Part shown: positions 62,438 to 64,000 of the stretch, piece by piece | How positions within the stretch are numbered: the first letter of the stretch is position 1 | Layout: each line of letters opens with the position of its first letter | Source: Affinundibacterium amnicola | GTDB lineage: Bacteria; Pseudomonadota; Gammaproteobacteria; Burkholderiales; Burkholderiaceae_D | Assembly: GCF_014284275.1 (NCBI RefSeq) | Contig: NZ_JACOFU010000001.1 | Location: 124,001 to 188,000 of the forward strand | Reading direction: 5' to 3' | Length of the DNA stretch: 64,000 nucleotides | Program-made: the position numbers and the translations under genes | The notes under the pieces: generated by a model | Databases searched by the model: none | Told to the model about the DNA's origin: nothing | What the model saw: the letters and a program-made list of their open reading frames with translations, nothing else

Positions 62438-64000
62438 ATGACTCAATATTGCAAACCTCTTTGTCTGGCATTGGCTGTGGCAGCCTGCTTTTCTTCTTCT
62501 CCTCTTGTTCATGCTCAAGACGCACAATCACAAGTGCTGATTACCGCAGCGCGCCAACCGCAAGTTGCGAAAGATGTGTTAGCTGACAACGTGGTCATTA
62601 CTGCGGAACAAATTCATTTATCCGGTGCGACTAGCATCGTTGATTTATTGCAGCAACAACGTGGCATCGAAATTTCTCGCACTGGTGGCTCCGGCTCTGT
62701 TGCATCTGTCTTCATTCGTGGTGCTGCGAACTCACAAAGCGTGGTGTTTGTCGATGGCGTTCGTATTGGTTCATCCACGACCGGTGGTGCGACCTGGAGC
62801 AGCATTCCTTTATCGCAAATTGAACGTATAGAAATTGTGTATGGTCCTTTGTCCAGTTTGTACGGCGCTGATGCGATGGGCGGTGTGATTCAATTGTTCA
62901 CGAAAAAATCTGGCCCACAGTCTCGGACTAGTTTGAATTTTGGTATTGGCAGCAATCATTTGCGTAAATTTGAAGCGGGTATTTTCGGTTCTTCAGCAAA
63001 TGATTTTCAATATAGTTTAAATACGGCAAAAGAAAGCAGCGATGGTTTCTCTGCATCTAAACCAGGGTCTGGCGCATTTACCTATAACGCTGATAAAGAT
63101 GGCTATACACAAAAAAGCTTCAACGGTAATTTGGCGTGGAAATTGATGCCCGAATTAACGCTAGGGGTGAACTTTGTACAAAGCACTTTGGATGTGGATT
63201 TTGATGCAGGGCCAAGTTATCAAGATCGTGGCCAACAAAAATTTGATAATGTCGCGACATTCGCGAAAGCAAAGTTTGCGCCGAATTGGAATTCCAGTTT
63301 GCAGCTGTCGCGCAACACCGATCGTGTGTACACCGATGCTTCTTATGGTAAGGGTAATGCCGATACAAAACAACGTGGTTGGACTTGGCAGAATGATGTG
63401 ACATTCGGTAAAGATGTTTTGCAGTTTGTATTCGAAGACAGAGAAGAAGATGTCCGCACTAATACTGCAGGTATCAGCGGCAAGCGTGATACTAAATCCT
63501 ATGCTCTGGCCTACACGATGAAACAAGATGCACATCTGGCGAGTTTGAGTGGTCGAGTAGACGATAGTTCTCAATACGGCAAACACACAACTGGCAGCAT
63601 TGCGTATGGCTATAAATTGACTGAGGTTTTGCGTGTGAATGCCAGCTATGGCACCAGCTTCCGTGCACCAACATTTAATGAATTGTATTACCCAGGCTTT
63701 GGTGTCGCATCGAATCGTCCTGAGTTAGGTAAAAATGCTGAAGCAGGTTTGTTCTATGACGATAATGTCTGGCAATTGAGTGCGGTTTACTACCAAAACA
63801 GAATCACCGATTTATTAGTTAGTACCAATCCGTGCCCAGTGGAAGTCGCGACCCATCGTTATGGTTGTGCTTACAACGTGAACAAGGCAACATTGTCTGG
63901 CTTCACCCTAGGGGCATCTGCTCGATTGGGACAGTGGAATGTGCGTGGCACCATGGATATTCAAGATCCGACTGACGACACGACTGGAAAACGTTTAGCG
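62438..64000 (+). CDS. btuB: TonB-dependent vitamin B12 receptor BtuB, 3' end cut by window
   Basis: Reads without a stop to the end of the window (521 codons seen). A signal peptide ends near VHAQ; the TonB box is VLITAARQ; the plug domain (~45-170) has VFIRGAANSQSVVFVDGVRIG and GADAMGGVIQLFT. The barrel follows, still unfinished. Placed directly after a cobalamin riboswitch, which supports the B12 assignment. Full BtuB is about 600-640 residues. Confidence 0.93.
   Translation, partial: MTQYCKPLCLALAVAACFSSSPLVHAQDAQSQVLITAARQPQVAKDVLADNVVITAEQIHLSGATSIVDLLQQQRGIEISRTGGSGSVASVFIRGAANSQSVVFVDGVRIGSSTTGGATWSSIPLSQIERIEIVYGPLSSLYGADAMGGVIQLFTKKSGPQSRTSLNFGIGSNHLRKFEAGIFGSSANDFQYSLNTAKESSDGFSASKPGSGAFTYNADKDGYTQKSFNGNLAWKLMPELTLGVNFVQSTLDVDFDAGPSYQDRGQQKFDNVATFAKAKFAPNWNSSLQLSRNTDRVYTDASYGKGNADTKQRGWTWQNDVTFGKDVLQFVFEDREEDVRTNTAGISGKRDTKSYALAYTMKQDAHLASLSGRVDDSSQYGKHTTGSIAYGYKLTEVLRVNASYGTSFRAPTFNELYYPGFGVASNRPELGKNAEAGLFYDDNVWQLSAVYYQNRITDLLVSTNPCPVEVATHRYGCAYNVNKATLSGFTLGASARLGQWNVRGTMDIQDPTDDTTGKRLA

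Overview
The window reads as chromosomal DNA of a Gram-negative betaproteobacterium, probably Burkholderiales and Oxalobacteraceae-like (Undibacterium, Janthinobacterium or Herbaspirillum relatives). This is inferred from gene content and order: argH beside an AlgZ/AlgR-type pair, pmbA divergent from darP-mogA, a kbl-tdh threonine pathway, an RmuC gene, DsbD-type thiol genes, TRAP transporters and a BtuB receptor. Base composition looks moderate (mid-40s % GC by eye, not computed). I see no rRNA, tRNA, CRISPR array, integrase or transposase. Almost all of the window is intact genes; only the first and last genes are cut by the window edges.

Layout. 1-5.5 kb: the C-terminal part of an autotransporter-like protein, hslO (Hsp33), a gamma-carbonic anhydrase, a DUF455 ferritin-like protein and a FlgT-like lipoprotein. 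5.7-12.3 kb: an alpha/beta hydrolase, an ECF sigma factor operon with a membrane protein and a secreted protein, and a three-gene thiol-redox operon (TlpA-like protein, separate DsbD-alpha, DsbD beta-gamma). 12.5-18.3 kb: a cystathionine gamma-synthase family enzyme, a large FtsX-type permease, truncated haemoglobin and rmuC. 18.5-21.5 kb: a GbsR/MarR regulator and a DCC / SDR-DoxX / DUF2269 operon, with the same palindrome in front of both units. 21.5-26 kb: a TonB-like orphan and a porin / periplasmic binding protein / diguanylate cyclase cassette.

26-38.9 kb: an MDR-type oxidoreductase, purU, yaeQ, cysK, a penicillin-acylase-family enzyme, two tandem DUF418 membrane proteins, a carboxylesterase, mogA and darP. 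38.9-45.6 kb: pmbA, a TakP/lactate-type TRAP transporter in which the binding-protein gene converges on the two permease genes, and argH. 46-50 kb: an AlgZ/AlgR-like two-component pair and an unpaired PAS histidine kinase. 50-56.2 kb: a threonine/serine module (sdaA, tdh, kbl, a divergent XRE-cupin regulator with repeated operators, and thrC). 56.3-64 kb: a CHASE-domain histidine kinase, a two-gene ABC exporter, and a cobalamin riboswitch controlling a btuB that runs off the end.

The less ordinary points are the palindrome pair around the GbsR regulon, the 20-bp-phased operator pair in front of kbl, the split DsbD operon with a duplicated N-terminal module on its TlpA partner, the binding protein/DGC cassette, and palindromic repeat elements between genes (notably a 109-bp one between kbl and tdh). 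No single locus looks like a wholly new defence or mobile system.
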